Origin: Ochromonadaceae sp. CCMP2298
Taxonomy: Eukaryota > Sar > Synurophyceae > Ochromonadales > Ochromonadaceae
Length of the DNA: 15,548 nt
Direction: 5' to 3'
Assembly: GCA_026770595.1 (NCBI GenBank)
Contig: MU634112.1
Coordinates: 1 to 15,548, forward strand
Shown here: positions 1-8,075 of the stretch, piece by piece
How the letters are laid out: each line of letters begins with the position of its first letter
How positions within the stretch are numbered: position 1 is the stretch's first letter
Program-made: the position numbers and the translations under genes
The notes under the pieces: generated by a model
What the model saw: the letters and a program-made list of their open reading frames with translations, nothing else
What the model was told of the DNA's origin: nothing
The model's database searches: none

Positions 1-799
1 TCACAGGTGACAGGTTCACTGGTACAACAAGATGACGGATATTATGCGAAACGGCTGGATATTCCGAATACTGATCTGTGCATCTCTTGCAACACTGGCT
101 CCACTTCATTGCACCATCAGTGAGTGCGTGGTTGAGGTTGAATAGATTGGATTCTCAGAATCAGAACTCTGCAGGGAAGATTTTGGTCGACGTCAGCAGT
201 AATCAGTGACGTGGAGCTCAGGAACTCTGGGACTGACAGGAACTGCAGGAGATCAGAATATTGAAGTCAGATCTGTCAATCCAGTGCTGCAAGAACGCAG
301 CCAGGAAGCGATTTTTAGTGGTGGAACGAGATCAATCTGTGAGTCCCTCTCACTATTGTACTCTCGTTCTTCCAACGTAGAGCTTTAGGTTAATTACATT
401 AACATCCAACATTTTCACCAATCTCTTTCGACTTCCATTCCCAGGAAGCCCGACAGCGAACAGATTCACAGTTGAAAGGGGAAAGAGCCAGCGAAAACTT
501 GGACAGTGAAAAAACCCCCATTGTTGGGAAAGTAATATTTCCCAGTCGAGGAATAGACTCTGAGTCAATCTTCCCTCAAAAATTGGGATTTTTGTGGTTT
601 CTTTAACCGTCGGCGGTTTATAGCCACCTTTCCGTTTGCAGGTCTCCATTCTTGGTCTGTCTGCCTCCTTGTTAAGAGCGCATTCATTTCGCAAGCCGCA
701 TCCCTGGCATCGAGGCACTTCAAAGGGCTGTCTATCCTTCGAAAAGGGTTGCCTCGACACTTGGCGACGACGAAAACCCCGTGAGGAGCACTCGAAGCA
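1..799. other. Upstream region without a secure gene
   Basis: No convincing coding region is visible here. The base composition is more AT-rich than in the neighbouring genes, and the long frames on either strand have no recognisable protein character. One possible fragment is an ATG at 32 that opens a short hydrophobic leader-like peptide (reading RILICASLATLAPLHC). It runs into a good donor, GTGAGTG, at 120, so it could be a first coding exon of a spliced secreted protein, but I could not find a following exon that stays open. A small inverted repeat (TGGGAAA, loop GTAATA, TTTCCCA) lies near 534-553. The right end presumably includes the promoter and 5' UTR of the microprotein gene at 800. 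Confidence 0.4.
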
Positions 800-1026
800 A
801 TGGCACTGGCCAGCGTGTCCTACTTCTCCACCTCCTACCTGTTCGGGGCAATGTTCATCGTTCTCGGTAAGCGGGAGCGACCAGTACGTCCGACACCCCT
901 CCCCCTTTCTCACATCTGTCCACTTTTCTTTCCTCTTGTCATGAACTACCGGTAGGTGTGCTGCTGCCACTCGCGCATATGATGCGCAAGTCGCGGAGGC
1001 AAGTGTTCAGGTTCCGCAGAGACTGA
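800..1026 (+). CDS. Spliced 45-residue single-pass membrane microprotein
   Basis: Two exons, 800-866 and 956-1026, join across an 89-bp intron. The donor is G|GTAAGC, and the acceptor is GGTAG after a pyrimidine-rich stretch. The joined frame is 138 nt, giving 45 residues and TGA. The product starts MALASVSYFSTSYLFG and continues into a hydrophobic segment of about residues 14-30 (LFGAMFIVLGVLLPLA), which spans the intron. It ends in a strongly basic tail (MMRKSRRQVFRFRRD). The layout is that of a small one-pass membrane protein with a positive cytosolic or matrix-side tail. I do not recognise a family. The exon junction completes a glycine inside the membrane segment, which supports a real splice. 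It is convergent with the PPIL2 gene, the two stop codons lying 225 bp apart. More 5' exons cannot be excluded. The evidence is splice signals plus composition only, without homology. Confidence 0.5.
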
Positions 1027-1251
1027 CCCGCGGATGCCATCCGACACTCCTAGAGGGTTTGTTGCCAAGAAGTCTGTTCGCCCGATGTGGACGGTATCTA
1101 TGGTTCGGGCATAGCGCAGAGAGTTAGCTGGTAGTCATGTACAGTTTGTCGATAATTGTTCCCTCCGGGGTGAAGAAGTCTTTATGTTCATGCTTCCGCT
1201 TGCCCTAAGGGGGTTATATGCTTCTAGTGGTGCTGGCTTAGAGTTAACCGA

Positions 1252-2898
1252 TTAGGTGAGCCTCTGCACCTTCGTGGGCAGCGCACTACTGCTACTGCTG
1301 CTACTACTACTGCTGCTACTACTGCTCGTCACCCCCGTCTTGGTCCTGCCCCTGGCGATCCGGTCCTGCTGATTCTTCAGAATAAACCTCTCCAGGTTGT
1401 CGTCCGCCTCCTCAATAGGGTTGGTGAACACCACCACCTTGAGTATCTTCACCTCCTCCAGGGGGCGCTCTTTCTTGTCCGCGCCCAGCTGCTCGATCTT
1501 ATCCAGCGTACCCAGGCCCCCCACTGTGCGCCCGAAGACTGCGTGCTTCAAGTCCAGGTGCGCGGCCTCCTTGAAGGTGATAAAGAACTGAGAGCCGTTG
1601 GAGTTGGACCCGCTGTTCGCCATGGAGAGGATGCCCTTCGTGGTGTGGAAGACGCGCGTGTCGAACTCGTCTCGGAAGGGGTGCCCGTTGAATGCCGAGC
1701 GCCCGCCCCCCCCCGTGCCTGTGGGATCTCCCGCCTGCACCATGAAGCCCGGCACGAGGCGGTGGAAGGCCATATCGTCGAAATACTCAGCCAGAGCGAG
1801 GGTTATGAAGTTCCAGGCGGTGCGGGGGGCGATGTCGCAGTGGATCTCGACGTTGAGGTTGCCCAGGCTGGTCTGGATCTGCGCATACCCCTTCTTGCCC
1901 ACCTTGCGCATTATCTTCCACCGAGCCAGCCGACACTCCTCGGCGTTCGCCAGCCGCGTGGCGTTGCTGGTGGAGACGCTGGCGGCGGAGGAGGTGAGCG
2001 CGCTGGAAGAGCGGCCGTCTGTGTTGATCTGGCCGGGGCACACGTCCTCCGTTAGGGGCCGAAGGGCCAAGAAGCGCGCCACGTCTGCGGAGTCCTCAGC
2101 CTCCGTAGAGTTGTTGGCGATAATGTCCTCGAGGGTTTTGCGCTTCACGCCGGTAGCCCGCTCAGCCGCCTTTGTGTCCTCGATCTCCTTCATCACGTTG
2201 GCCGTGACCAGGTTCTGCCGAACAGTCCCCTCCGTGCGCCGCGTCTCCGCACTCTCCTCGCGCAGCGTCTGCAGGTGCACGAACTTGCTAATATCCCTCT
2301 TCTCCATTATCTCTGGGTTCTGGGGGTCCTGTAGGGTGATAATGTCGGACTTTTTGAAGCTCTGGCCGGAGATAAGGTCGGTGTAGTTTTTGGCCTTGAT
2401 GTTCAACTCCAGCACGGCGTTGTGCGAGTACACGTTGCCCGAGGTGACGATGGCCACAATGTGCGAGCTGTTGGTGAACACCTTGTTGGTTATGGGGCTG
2501 AGGTAAGAGGGAGGGGTTAGGGGTGAGTGGGGTGGGTAGAGGCAGATGCGGTTACGACCGTTACTATTTACTGTCTCCGCTGCTTACCAGTGCCACTCGC
2601 CATCGCTGTTCTTCTCCATGTTCAGCCGAATGATGTCCTTCGTACCCATCGGGTCTCCAGAGACGGGGTCGCTTTTGTGCTTCAGCAGGAAGGGCACGAT
2701 GTTCTCCATGTCGAAGACTGCGCCGCTCGTCTTGCCCAGCAGCACCGGTGTGTGGAAGGGCCCCAAGCTCAGCGCGCAGTGGTCAAAGGGCAGCGGCCGA
2801 GACGCCTCCCTGCTGATGTTTTTTTTCCCTCCGTACTGGGTCTTCCATTCGGTAGCTGTGATGAACAGCCGGTCCTGGCTGTGCCGTCCCTTGCCCAT
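1252..2898 (-). CDS. PPIL2: U-box peptidyl-prolyl isomerase, PPIL2/CYC4 type
   Basis: Exon 1 is 2898-2588 and exon 2 is 2497-1252, separated by a 90-bp intron (donor GTAAGC, acceptor CCTCAG). The junction restores Cys in HC-PITNKVFTNSSH, matching the family. The protein is 518 residues, close to the roughly 520 of human PPIL2. The N-terminus (MGKGRHSQDRLFIT) and RPLPFDHCALSL are family hallmarks, so the start at 2898 is preferred over in-frame codons upstream. The U-box lies at about residues 35-110 and a helical linker at about 160-300. The cyclophilin domain is at about 307-465, with active-site residues in FHRLVPGFMVQAGD (Arg350, Phe355, Gln358) and GSQFFITF. The position equal to CypA Trp121 is His (HLDLKHAVFG), so cyclosporin affinity may be low. 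A run of 14 Ser lies just before the C-terminus. Family members are nuclear, spliceosome-associated proteins with ubiquitin-ligase-type U-boxes. Isomerase activity here is inferred. Confidence 0.95.
1281..1324 (-). repeat. AGY trinucleotide repeat coding poly-Ser in PPIL2
   Basis: An imperfect run of ACT and GCT triplets (AGT and AGC on the coding strand) encodes 14 consecutive serines ten residues before the PPIL2 C-terminus. The mixture of the two codons shows it is not a pure slippage tract, though it is likely to vary in length between strains. Confidence 0.85.
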
Positions 2899-3522
2899 CG
2901 TACGAGTGTGCGAGGCGTGCGCGCGACAGGAGAGAGGGAGGAGGGCGCCGCGGACGTCGGGTGCGACAACTGCGCTTCTGCCGGTGCAGATATGCGAACT
3001 GGCTCGCTGGACACGCTCGGACACTGATTCTGTGTGGAATGCGGGGGAGTCTCACTCCCGGGACTCACATCATCGCCAATCTGTAGGAGGGGTTGGGCAA
3101 AACGTGGAGAAATCGGCAATTTCCCACAAGAAAAAGTGGACAATTATCTATTATTCCAGTCAATTGTGTGGGTTTTGAACAATTATTTGTACCCTTCTAG
3201 TGTGAAATTTACCTCAACTTCTTGCGAAGACGCGATAGAGAGATCAGTGGAACTTTAGGCATCTGAGCCTGAGTAGGTATACCGGAACGCTCACATACCC
3301 GAAAACTTAGTTTTTTACACAGTGTGTGCAGTTGTAGAAGTGTGCACATCCAGACTAGCTCCCCACGGACCCGAGAGCTGAGGGCTGGGGGCTTGGGGTG
3401 GGGAATCCCGCAAGACCCTCCCCTTGCTTCCCGACCCGCCTCTGTTTCCCTACGCGTCTGTCCCTGTGTCCCCTACATGTCTCCCATACCCGAACCATGC
3501 CATATCTACATCTCGTCAGTAT
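2899..3522. other. Intergenic: PPIL2 upstream and LON-gene downstream
   Basis: This is the PPIL2 promoter and 5' UTR plus the 3' flank of the LON-domain gene, both on the minus strand. Several frames run open here, for example the PPIL2 frame continues upstream to 3024. However, the added residues have no family match and the canonical MGK start lies inside, so I treat it as non-coding. AT-rich sequence lies around 3105-3215. The minus strand carries TGTAA at 3319-3315, a candidate poly(A) signal for the LON gene. Confidence 0.5.
3315..3319 (-). terminator. Candidate TGTAA poly(A) signal of the LON gene
   Basis: The minus strand reads TGTAA about 205 nt past the LON-gene stop codon. The assignment rests on recurrence of this pentamer after other genes in the window. 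It is rather far from the stop. Confidence 0.25.
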
Positions 3523-4581
3523 TCAGTCCATCAGCGAGGGCTGCATCTTCCAGTCCCCGTCCACGAAGTTGGGCGGCGTCCAGTTGGCCTTGGGCACCGG
3601 CTCCAGGTCCGACATGTCCGCGATGCAGTCCACCTTCAGAGTGCGGATGCCCTCGTCCGTCAGCACGCCCCTGCGCTTCAGCTCCCCCTCCAAGAAGGCC
3701 GTGCTCTCCTCCAGCACCTTCAGCATGTTCGTGTAGCGCTTCTCCAAGACGGGCTCTTGCAGAAAGAGCAGCTTGGTGACGGGGTCGGTCTTGAGCATGT
3801 CCATGTTGGCGAAGGAGAACTTGGAGCGGCGCAGTGTCTCGGAGTGCTGTCGGGGCAGGCCGATGCCCCTCACGCCCTCGACATAAATGTGCGGCCTGTG
3901 CTTGATGACTGCTTCGTTGATGGTGTAGTTGTTCTGCGGGTAGAGGAGCTTCATCAGCTTCACGCTGTAGCGGATCTCGTTCAGCAGGCTCTCCTCCAGC
4001 TTCTTTATGAGATCCTCGTTCTCGCAATAATCGGTGAAGACCTGCACACGGGCCCGCAGATAGGGCTTCTCCGTCTTTATGTCGCGCAGGTAGAACCGCC
4101 CCACCCCCTCGCTGAATACGTAAATACCCCCGTCCTCTAGGCGCTCTATCTTCTTGATCCGCGCGAGCGTGCCTACCATGGCGAGCTTGGCCTTGTCCTG
4201 CGAGTAGTACGAGTGTCCGAAGAGGCCCCCCTCGCCCACGTCGGTGATCAGCTGCCTGTAGCGCATCTCGTACACGCCCAGGTACTCCTCCCCCATCGGA
4301 CCCAGCACCGAGTTCCTCGGGAAGATGGCGATGGTTATTTCCGGCTTCAGCGCCTCTTTGGGAGCCTTGAGAGTGGGCCGCTTCGAGGGGACGAAGTAGT
4401 ACTCCCCCTGACCGCCAACCCCGCCCTGCTCTGCCAGAGGGCCATTTCCTTTGCTAAATGTCCACTTCATAGTGGTGTCTAACTTTCGATTGCTTACTGG
4501 CCGCGTGCCGGCGTGTAGGAACCCCTGCACGCCTGCCAGCGCCAGCAACAGCACGAGAAGTGCGGGTGAGATCATTGTCAT
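3523..4581 (-). CDS. LON N-terminal-domain protein with plastid-type bipartite leader
   Basis: This is an uninterrupted frame of 352 residues. The N-terminus has a clear hydrophobic signal peptide (PALLVLLLALAGVQG, about residues 6-20). It is followed directly by Phe21 and a basic, hydroxylated stretch (FLHAGTRPVSNRKLDTT). A signal peptide with Phe at the cleavage site plus a transit-like segment is the bipartite leader of plastid proteins in stramenopiles, haptophytes and cryptophytes. From about residue 83 the sequence matches the LON substrate-binding (PUA-like) domain. It opens ITIAIFPRNSVLGPMGEEYL, where LON domains have the P-L-F-P..VL.PG pattern, followed by an E-x-R-Y-x-x-L motif (YEMRYRQLI). 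There is no AAA+ or protease domain, so this is a LON-domain-only protein like those annotated in plant plastids, with unknown substrate. ATG codons at 4581 and 4575 are both usable. Plastid location is inferred from the leader. Confidence 0.85.
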   Translation of the reverse strand: MTMISPALLVLLLALAGVQGFLHAGTRPVSNRKLDTTMKWTFSKGNGPLAEQGGVGGQGEYYFVPSKRPTLKAPKEALKPEITIAIFPRNSVLGPMGEEYLGVYEMRYRQLITDVGEGGLFGHSYYSQDKAKLAMVGTLARIKKIERLEDGGIYVFSEGVGRFYLRDIKTEKPYLRARVQVFTDYCENEDLIKKLEESLLNEIRYSVKLMKLLYPQNNYTINEAVIKHRPHIYVEGVRGIGLPRQHSETLRRSKFSFANMDMLKTDPVTKLLFLQEPVLEKRYTNMLKVLEESTAFLEGELKRRGVLTDEGIRTLKVDCIADMSDLEPVPKANWTPPNFVDGDWKMQPSLMD

Positions 4582-4980
4582 GGCCCCAACAAAAATCTCG
4601 ACAGGGAGTGACTGCGATTACGGCGATCTCCGGCGCCAGGCAGTTCAGTCCACTCCAGCCCGAAGTTTCTACAGCTCCGTCGAGGGAATGGGGCTCTGTC
4701 GAGCCTCCTTGGCGTCAACTCTCGTGGAAGGATTCATTCTGCTGTTCGCGAAGAGCGAGACAGCAAAAATGCCAGCTCATGCAAAGGCCTTCGAATCCGC
4801 CGGCAGAAGATCGGCCAGCGAGCAAAAGTCCGGATATGAGCACAAATCAATCGGCCTGCTGGATACCGCCCAAGCGATCTCTACGTTCTCCCCAGTTCTA
4901 GGACCTGGCCAGAAGATTCTGAGCATCACGGAGACTTGCCTTGCCTACTCTCGCCCGCGCAGAAAATCTGCAGCAGAATA
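4582..4980. promoter_or_regulatory. Divergent promoter region, LON / CI-B8
   Basis: These 399 bp separate two head-to-head genes and must hold both promoters and 5' UTRs. I see no TATA box at a convincing place. A plus-strand frame is open from an ATG at 4580 to a stop at 4979-4981 that overlaps the next ATG as TAATG. The 133-residue product resembles nothing I know, so I read it as an incidental frame or a long upstream ORF. Its ATG overlaps the LON start codon on the other strand. Confidence 0.4.
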
Positions 4981-5601
4981 ATGTGGAGGACGCAGCTGAA
5001 CAAAGCTGTGCGGGAGGTGCGCTTCGTTCTCAAGCAGGCACCAGAGCACCACGGCGTTTGGTAAGCGAACTTTCCTCGTGTTGCTCCCCTCTCTGTCCGA
5101 AACTCACGATTCATATTCTCTCTACAGGCGCTTCACGGAGACCAGGCTCGGTGAGCTGCGCATGCTGAACCAGAACACGTTTTTCTCCGTGTCCGAGATC
5201 AGCGAAGAGTTCAAGACTCCTTCTGCTTGCCACTTCATCTACGGCGATGGTGAGTGTTATTTCGCTTACATAGGTTTGATGCACCATCCTGACTTCTCCT
5301 CTCCTCTCCTGCAGCGCATGCCACGGAGGACCACGTCTTAACCGAGGGCCTCACCAACGAGGCATTTGAGGAGGTGAGACCCGTCTATATGTCTATCTGT
5401 CTATGTTATATGTTATATGTCCTCGAAACTGTTGTGATTGTCAGGTGATAACAGCTGATCTCTGTCTGTCATTTATTGTAGTTGCTGAAGGAGAAGGTGG
5501 CGTTCGGCCTGACGCTGGAGAGGTTCGACAGGGAACCCAGCCTGCCTTCGGACATCGTGGAGTCGCACAAATACGTGAAGCACAGCGACGATATCTTCTA
5601 A
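4981..5601 (+). CDS. Mitochondrial L51/S25/CI-B8-domain protein (NDUFA2-like)
   Basis: There are four exons: 4981-5060, 5128-5249, 5315-5373 and 5482-5601. The introns of 67, 65 and 108 bp begin GTAAGC, GTGAGT and GTGAGA and end CTACAG, TGCAG and TGTAG. The joined frame is 381 nt, giving 126 residues and TAA. The product reads VREVRFVLKQAPEHHGVWRF, then ETRLGELRMLN and ACHFIYGDA, and ends in SHKYVKHSDDIF. The order of a beta strand, G-x-x-x-F-x-E-x-x-L-x-E-L-x-x-x-N, a second strand and a Y-G-D/N turn fits the thioredoxin-like L51/S25/CI-B8 domain. That domain is found in complex I subunit NDUFA2/B8 and in some mitoribosomal proteins. I cannot decide between these roles from the sequence. No long presequence is seen, as is usual for this family. 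The gene is head-to-head with the LON gene and is followed by SepSecS on the same strand. Confidence 0.7.
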
Positions 5602-5756
5602 TGGTAGTTAGACAGCATTAATAATTGAGTAATATTTGAATCGACCCTTCGCGTACCTCGTTGTTCTCTTTCTTTCGCAGTGCCCAGCTCATGATACGTG
5701 TCCAGATCGTGCCTGTATTGATAACAACGCATCCTGCTGGCAAGCGTAGCAAAGGT

Positions 5757-5787
5757 AGCCTGCTCAATGGTGCGTCATTGGCAGGCT
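5757..5787. other. 12-bp-stem hairpin
   Basis: Arms AGCCTGC-T-CAATG and CATTG-GCAGGCT pair over 12 bp with one bulged base and a six-base loop. It lies about 155 nt past the CI-B8 stop codon, so it could sit in that gene's 3' UTR if transcribed. It lacks the conserved AUGA/GA quartet expected of a SECIS element. Confidence 0.5.
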
Positions 5788-5810
5788 TCTGCGGCTCCGG
5801 CATCGTGTAG

Positions 5811-5843
5811 CTACCACCACCACCCCCCTCCACCCCCCCCCCA
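5811..5843. repeat. C-rich low-complexity tract
   Basis: This is a run of CCA and CACC units leading into long C homopolymers, in the intergenic region before SepSecS. It is simple sequence without visible coding or transposon context. Confidence 0.7.
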
Positions 5844-5960
5844 TTTTCCACCGCGAGTCTGCGTCCCCTATGACAACCTGGGTTCCCAGGGTTACTAGGT
5901 TCCCCTTGGCGAGATGACACAGCCCTCAAGCTCCCGGATCTCAAGCTGCTATATCATTCT

Positions 5961-6074
5961 ACGAGCTGAGCTCGTACGTCTCTATATCGTGAAGCTCTAG
6001 CAAACAGGATTCTGATACAAAAATCCCTCACGGGGTACGTACCCCCGTTTTTCAGACACCTCGTAGTACGTACT
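5961..6074. promoter_or_regulatory. Cluster of ACGT-core palindromes upstream of SepSecS
   Basis: Three elements lie close together: ACGAGCTGAGCTCGTACGTC at 5961-5980, the perfect palindrome GGGGTACGTACCCC at 6032-6045, and AGTACGTACT at 6065-6074. Each contains the ACGT core that bZIP-type factors bind in plants and algae. They are 147-260 bp upstream of the SepSecS start codon, so a promoter role is plausible. That role is inferred from position and symmetry only. Confidence 0.35.
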
Positions 6075-6220
6075 CCGTCACTGCATTTATCCTGATTATT
6101 TTTTTCTTCGGAAGGGCTCGCGTTGGGATGGATGAGTCTGGGGAGGGTCATCACTCTCCTTTCCAGACCTCGCCGCCTGGACGGCGTATTCACAACGAGT
6201 CTGAGATCCGGGCTGGCAGG

Positions 6221-7833
6221 ATGGACAGCTTCGAAGAGCAGCTGTCGGGTTTCGTGAAGAAGAGCTACGTGAACCAGGGCCTGCAGAACGAGCAAGCGCG
6301 TAAGAACCTGCTGCAGGTGCTCCTGCGCCACAAGAAGCTGCCCAAGAAGGGATGGAACGACCAATCCATCGAGCTGCTCATCCACGAGCTCTCTGTGATG
6401 GATAGCAACAACTTCATGTCAAACGCAGGCGTGGGTGAGCGGGAGGGACGAGTGTACTCGCAGCTCGTGGCCCGCAGGCACTACGGTCTCGCGCACGGCG
6501 TCGGGCGCTCCGGGGACATAGCAGAGGTTCAACCAAAGGCCGCAGGCTCCTCCATCATCTACAAGCTCACCAACTGCCTGGTCACACATGCTATGGAGGT
6601 GGCTGGCATCAGTCCAGGCATGGAGGCCCTCGTGCTGCCCATGGCCACTGGCATGTCCTTGACCCTGTGCTTCATCGCCATGAAGAAGCAGCGGCCAGGC
6701 GCCAAGTACATCATATTTCCACGCATCGACCAAAAGTCGTGCTTCAAGGCCATCATGACTGCTGGACTGGAGCCCATCATAGTGGAGAACGTGATGAGCG
6801 CGGAGGGCGAGCTGTGCACGGACGTGGAGGCGGTGCGTGCGCAGCTGCAGCTACTAGGAGAAGAGGTTCTCTGCGTGCTGTGCACCACCAGCTGCTTCGC
6901 CCCCAGGCAGCCCGACTCCATCGACAGGGTGGCTGTGCTGTGCAGGGAGTTCGGCGTGGGGCACGTGGTGAACAACGCGTATGGTCTGCAGTGCAAAGCC
7001 ATCTGCAAGCTCATCAACAGGGCAGCGCGCCTGGGCACGCTTACCGCAGGTACATGCACATAACAACCCTCTACTTAGTTGCGTTAAATTCACTCTAACC
7101 TCTACCCTCTACCCTCTCACCCCCCACCCACCCTGTCTCAGTGGTGCAGAGCACAGACAAGAACTTCATGGTGCCCGTGGGCGGCGCAGTCGTCTTCAGC
7201 CCCAGCCCCGCATTCGTCGCAGCAGTCTCCGCATCCTACCCAGGCAGAGCGAGCGCCGCACCTGTGCTGGACCTGTTCATCACGCTGCTCTCCATGGGAG
7301 AGGAGGGCTATCGGGCGCTGCTGGGGGAGCGAGAGCGGCTGTGCGGCGTGGTGCAGATCGGCCTGCTAGAGCTTGCCGCCAAACACTCGCTCTCCCTGCT
7401 GCCCGCTCCGCGGAACTCCATATCCACAGCGCTTTCTTTACAGTCGCTCACGGAGGTAGAGGCCTCGCAGGGGCAGGAGAAGGGGCAGGAGGAGGGGCAG
7501 GAGAAGGGGCAGGAGGAGGGGCAGGAGAAGGGGCAGGGGGGGGCGGCCCAACCGGAGGTGACATTTCTGGGCTCCATGCTCTTCCAGCGCTGCGTGTCCG
7601 GCTGCCGCGTGGTGGAGTGCAAGGGGGAGGTCAAGACGGTAGCAGGACATGACTTCTGCGACTGGGGGGCGCACAAGAGCCTCTATCCGCAGAGCTACCT
7701 GACGGTGGCCTGCGCAGTTGGTATGTGCGAGGAAGACGCAGTGCTCTTCCTGCAGAGACTAGACAAGGCACTGCTGCAGTTCAAGAAGAAGAGCACGCGA
7801 GCAGCTAGTATAGCACCAGCAGAAAATACTTAA
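6221..7833 (+). CDS. SEPSECS: O-phosphoseryl-tRNA(Sec) selenium transferase (SepSecS)
   Basis: Exons 6221-7049 and 7142-7833 flank a 92-bp intron (donor GTACAT, acceptor CTCAG), and the junction makes LTA-VVQSTDKN. The product is 506 residues, close to the human enzyme. It converts phosphoseryl-tRNA(Sec) to selenocysteinyl-tRNA(Sec) using selenophosphate and PLP, so the organism should make selenoproteins. Clear family blocks are MDSNNFMSNAGVGEREGR, RRHYGLAHGVGRSGDI, VQPKAAGSS, VLPMATGMSLTLCF, RIDQKSCFKA, TTSCFAPR and VNNAYG. The PLP lysine is in STDKNFMVPVGGA (Lys283, human Lys284), followed by YPGRASA. The start at 6221 matches the family N-terminus (SYVNQGLQNEQARKN). An ATG at 6128 would add 31 unconserved residues. 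An unusual Gly-Gln-Glu-Lys repeat is inserted near residues 387-408, between LQSLTEVE and TFLGSMLF. The C-terminal tail is shorter than in animals. Confidence 0.96.
7471..7538 (+). repeat. 12-nt minisatellite inside SepSecS
   Basis: Five to six copies of GGGCAGGAGRAG, alternating A and G at the variable base, encode alternating GQEK and GQEE units. The tract is in frame and ends in a G run. It sits in a surface region between conserved blocks, so it is likely to be a tolerated, length-variable insertion. Confidence 0.9.
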
Positions 7834-8075
7834 CCCCTTGCAGAGCCTCTGTAACATAAGAATATTGGGATAGTTTTTTTTTTTTGCTGATGCCAACCCC
7901 GGCGGATTCGCGGGGCGGTTTCGATGAAACGGCAACGGCTCGCTCCTCCGGGAGGAGCAGCGAGCCTCGTTCATCTGTTCTGTTCATGTTCATCTGCTGC
8001 TCCTCAGCAGTTTATCCCGCCATCCGGCAGTTCCTTCCTGCGGCACCCTCTCGTTCGCCTGACAGCAGCTCTACG
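7834..8075. other. Intergenic: SepSecS 3' end and next promoter
   Basis: TGTAA lies at 7850-7854, about 17 nt past the SepSecS stop, a candidate poly(A) signal. A run of twelve T follows at 7874-7885. The frame of the downstream gene stays open from an ATG at 7890, but the 62 extra residues are Ser/Arg-rich and would place a second hydrophobic stretch before the signal peptide. I therefore start the gene at 8076. Confidence 0.5.
7850..7854 (+). terminator. Candidate TGTAA poly(A) signal of SepSecS
   Basis: The pentamer lies 17 nt past the stop codon in a short, AT-rich 3' flank. It is the same pentamer found after five other genes in the window. Confidence 0.35.

Larger units (their letters stand above)
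5602..6220. other. Intergenic: CI-B8 3' flank and SepSecS promoter
   Basis: No gene is supported here. The region holds a hairpin at 5757-5787, a C-rich low-complexity tract at about 5811-5843, and a group of palindromes with an ACGT core between 5961 and 6074. It also includes a T-rich run before the SepSecS start at about 6098-6106. In-frame codons between an ATG at 6128 and the SepSecS start are discussed under that gene. The short open frames on either strand have no coding character. Confidence 0.5.

Noticed and set aside
353-970. 205-codon minus-strand open frame
   Set aside because: It overlaps the microprotein exons on the opposite strand, has no family character and is rich in Cys, Arg and Trp as antisense frames often are.
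1024-1053. TGA of the microprotein as selenocysteine codon
   Set aside because: Only eight unremarkable codons follow before the next stop, and no SECIS is visible downstream.
1598-2386. Long plus-strand open frame opposite PPIL2
   Set aside because: It is the antisense shadow of the conserved cyclophilin coding sequence in GC-rich codons.
4790-4805. TTCGAATCC resembling a tRNA T-loop
   Set aside because: No acceptor, D or anticodon stem can be folded around it.
5690-5800. Possible SECIS element near SepSecS
   Set aside because: An ATGA occurs near 5691, but no helix of proper length with AA loop and GA partner follows, and no in-frame TGA selenoprotein lies upstream.
5618-5944. 108-codon minus-strand frame between CI-B8 and SepSecS
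   Set aside because: It is driven by the C-rich tract (poly-Gly) and lacks any family block or splice context.
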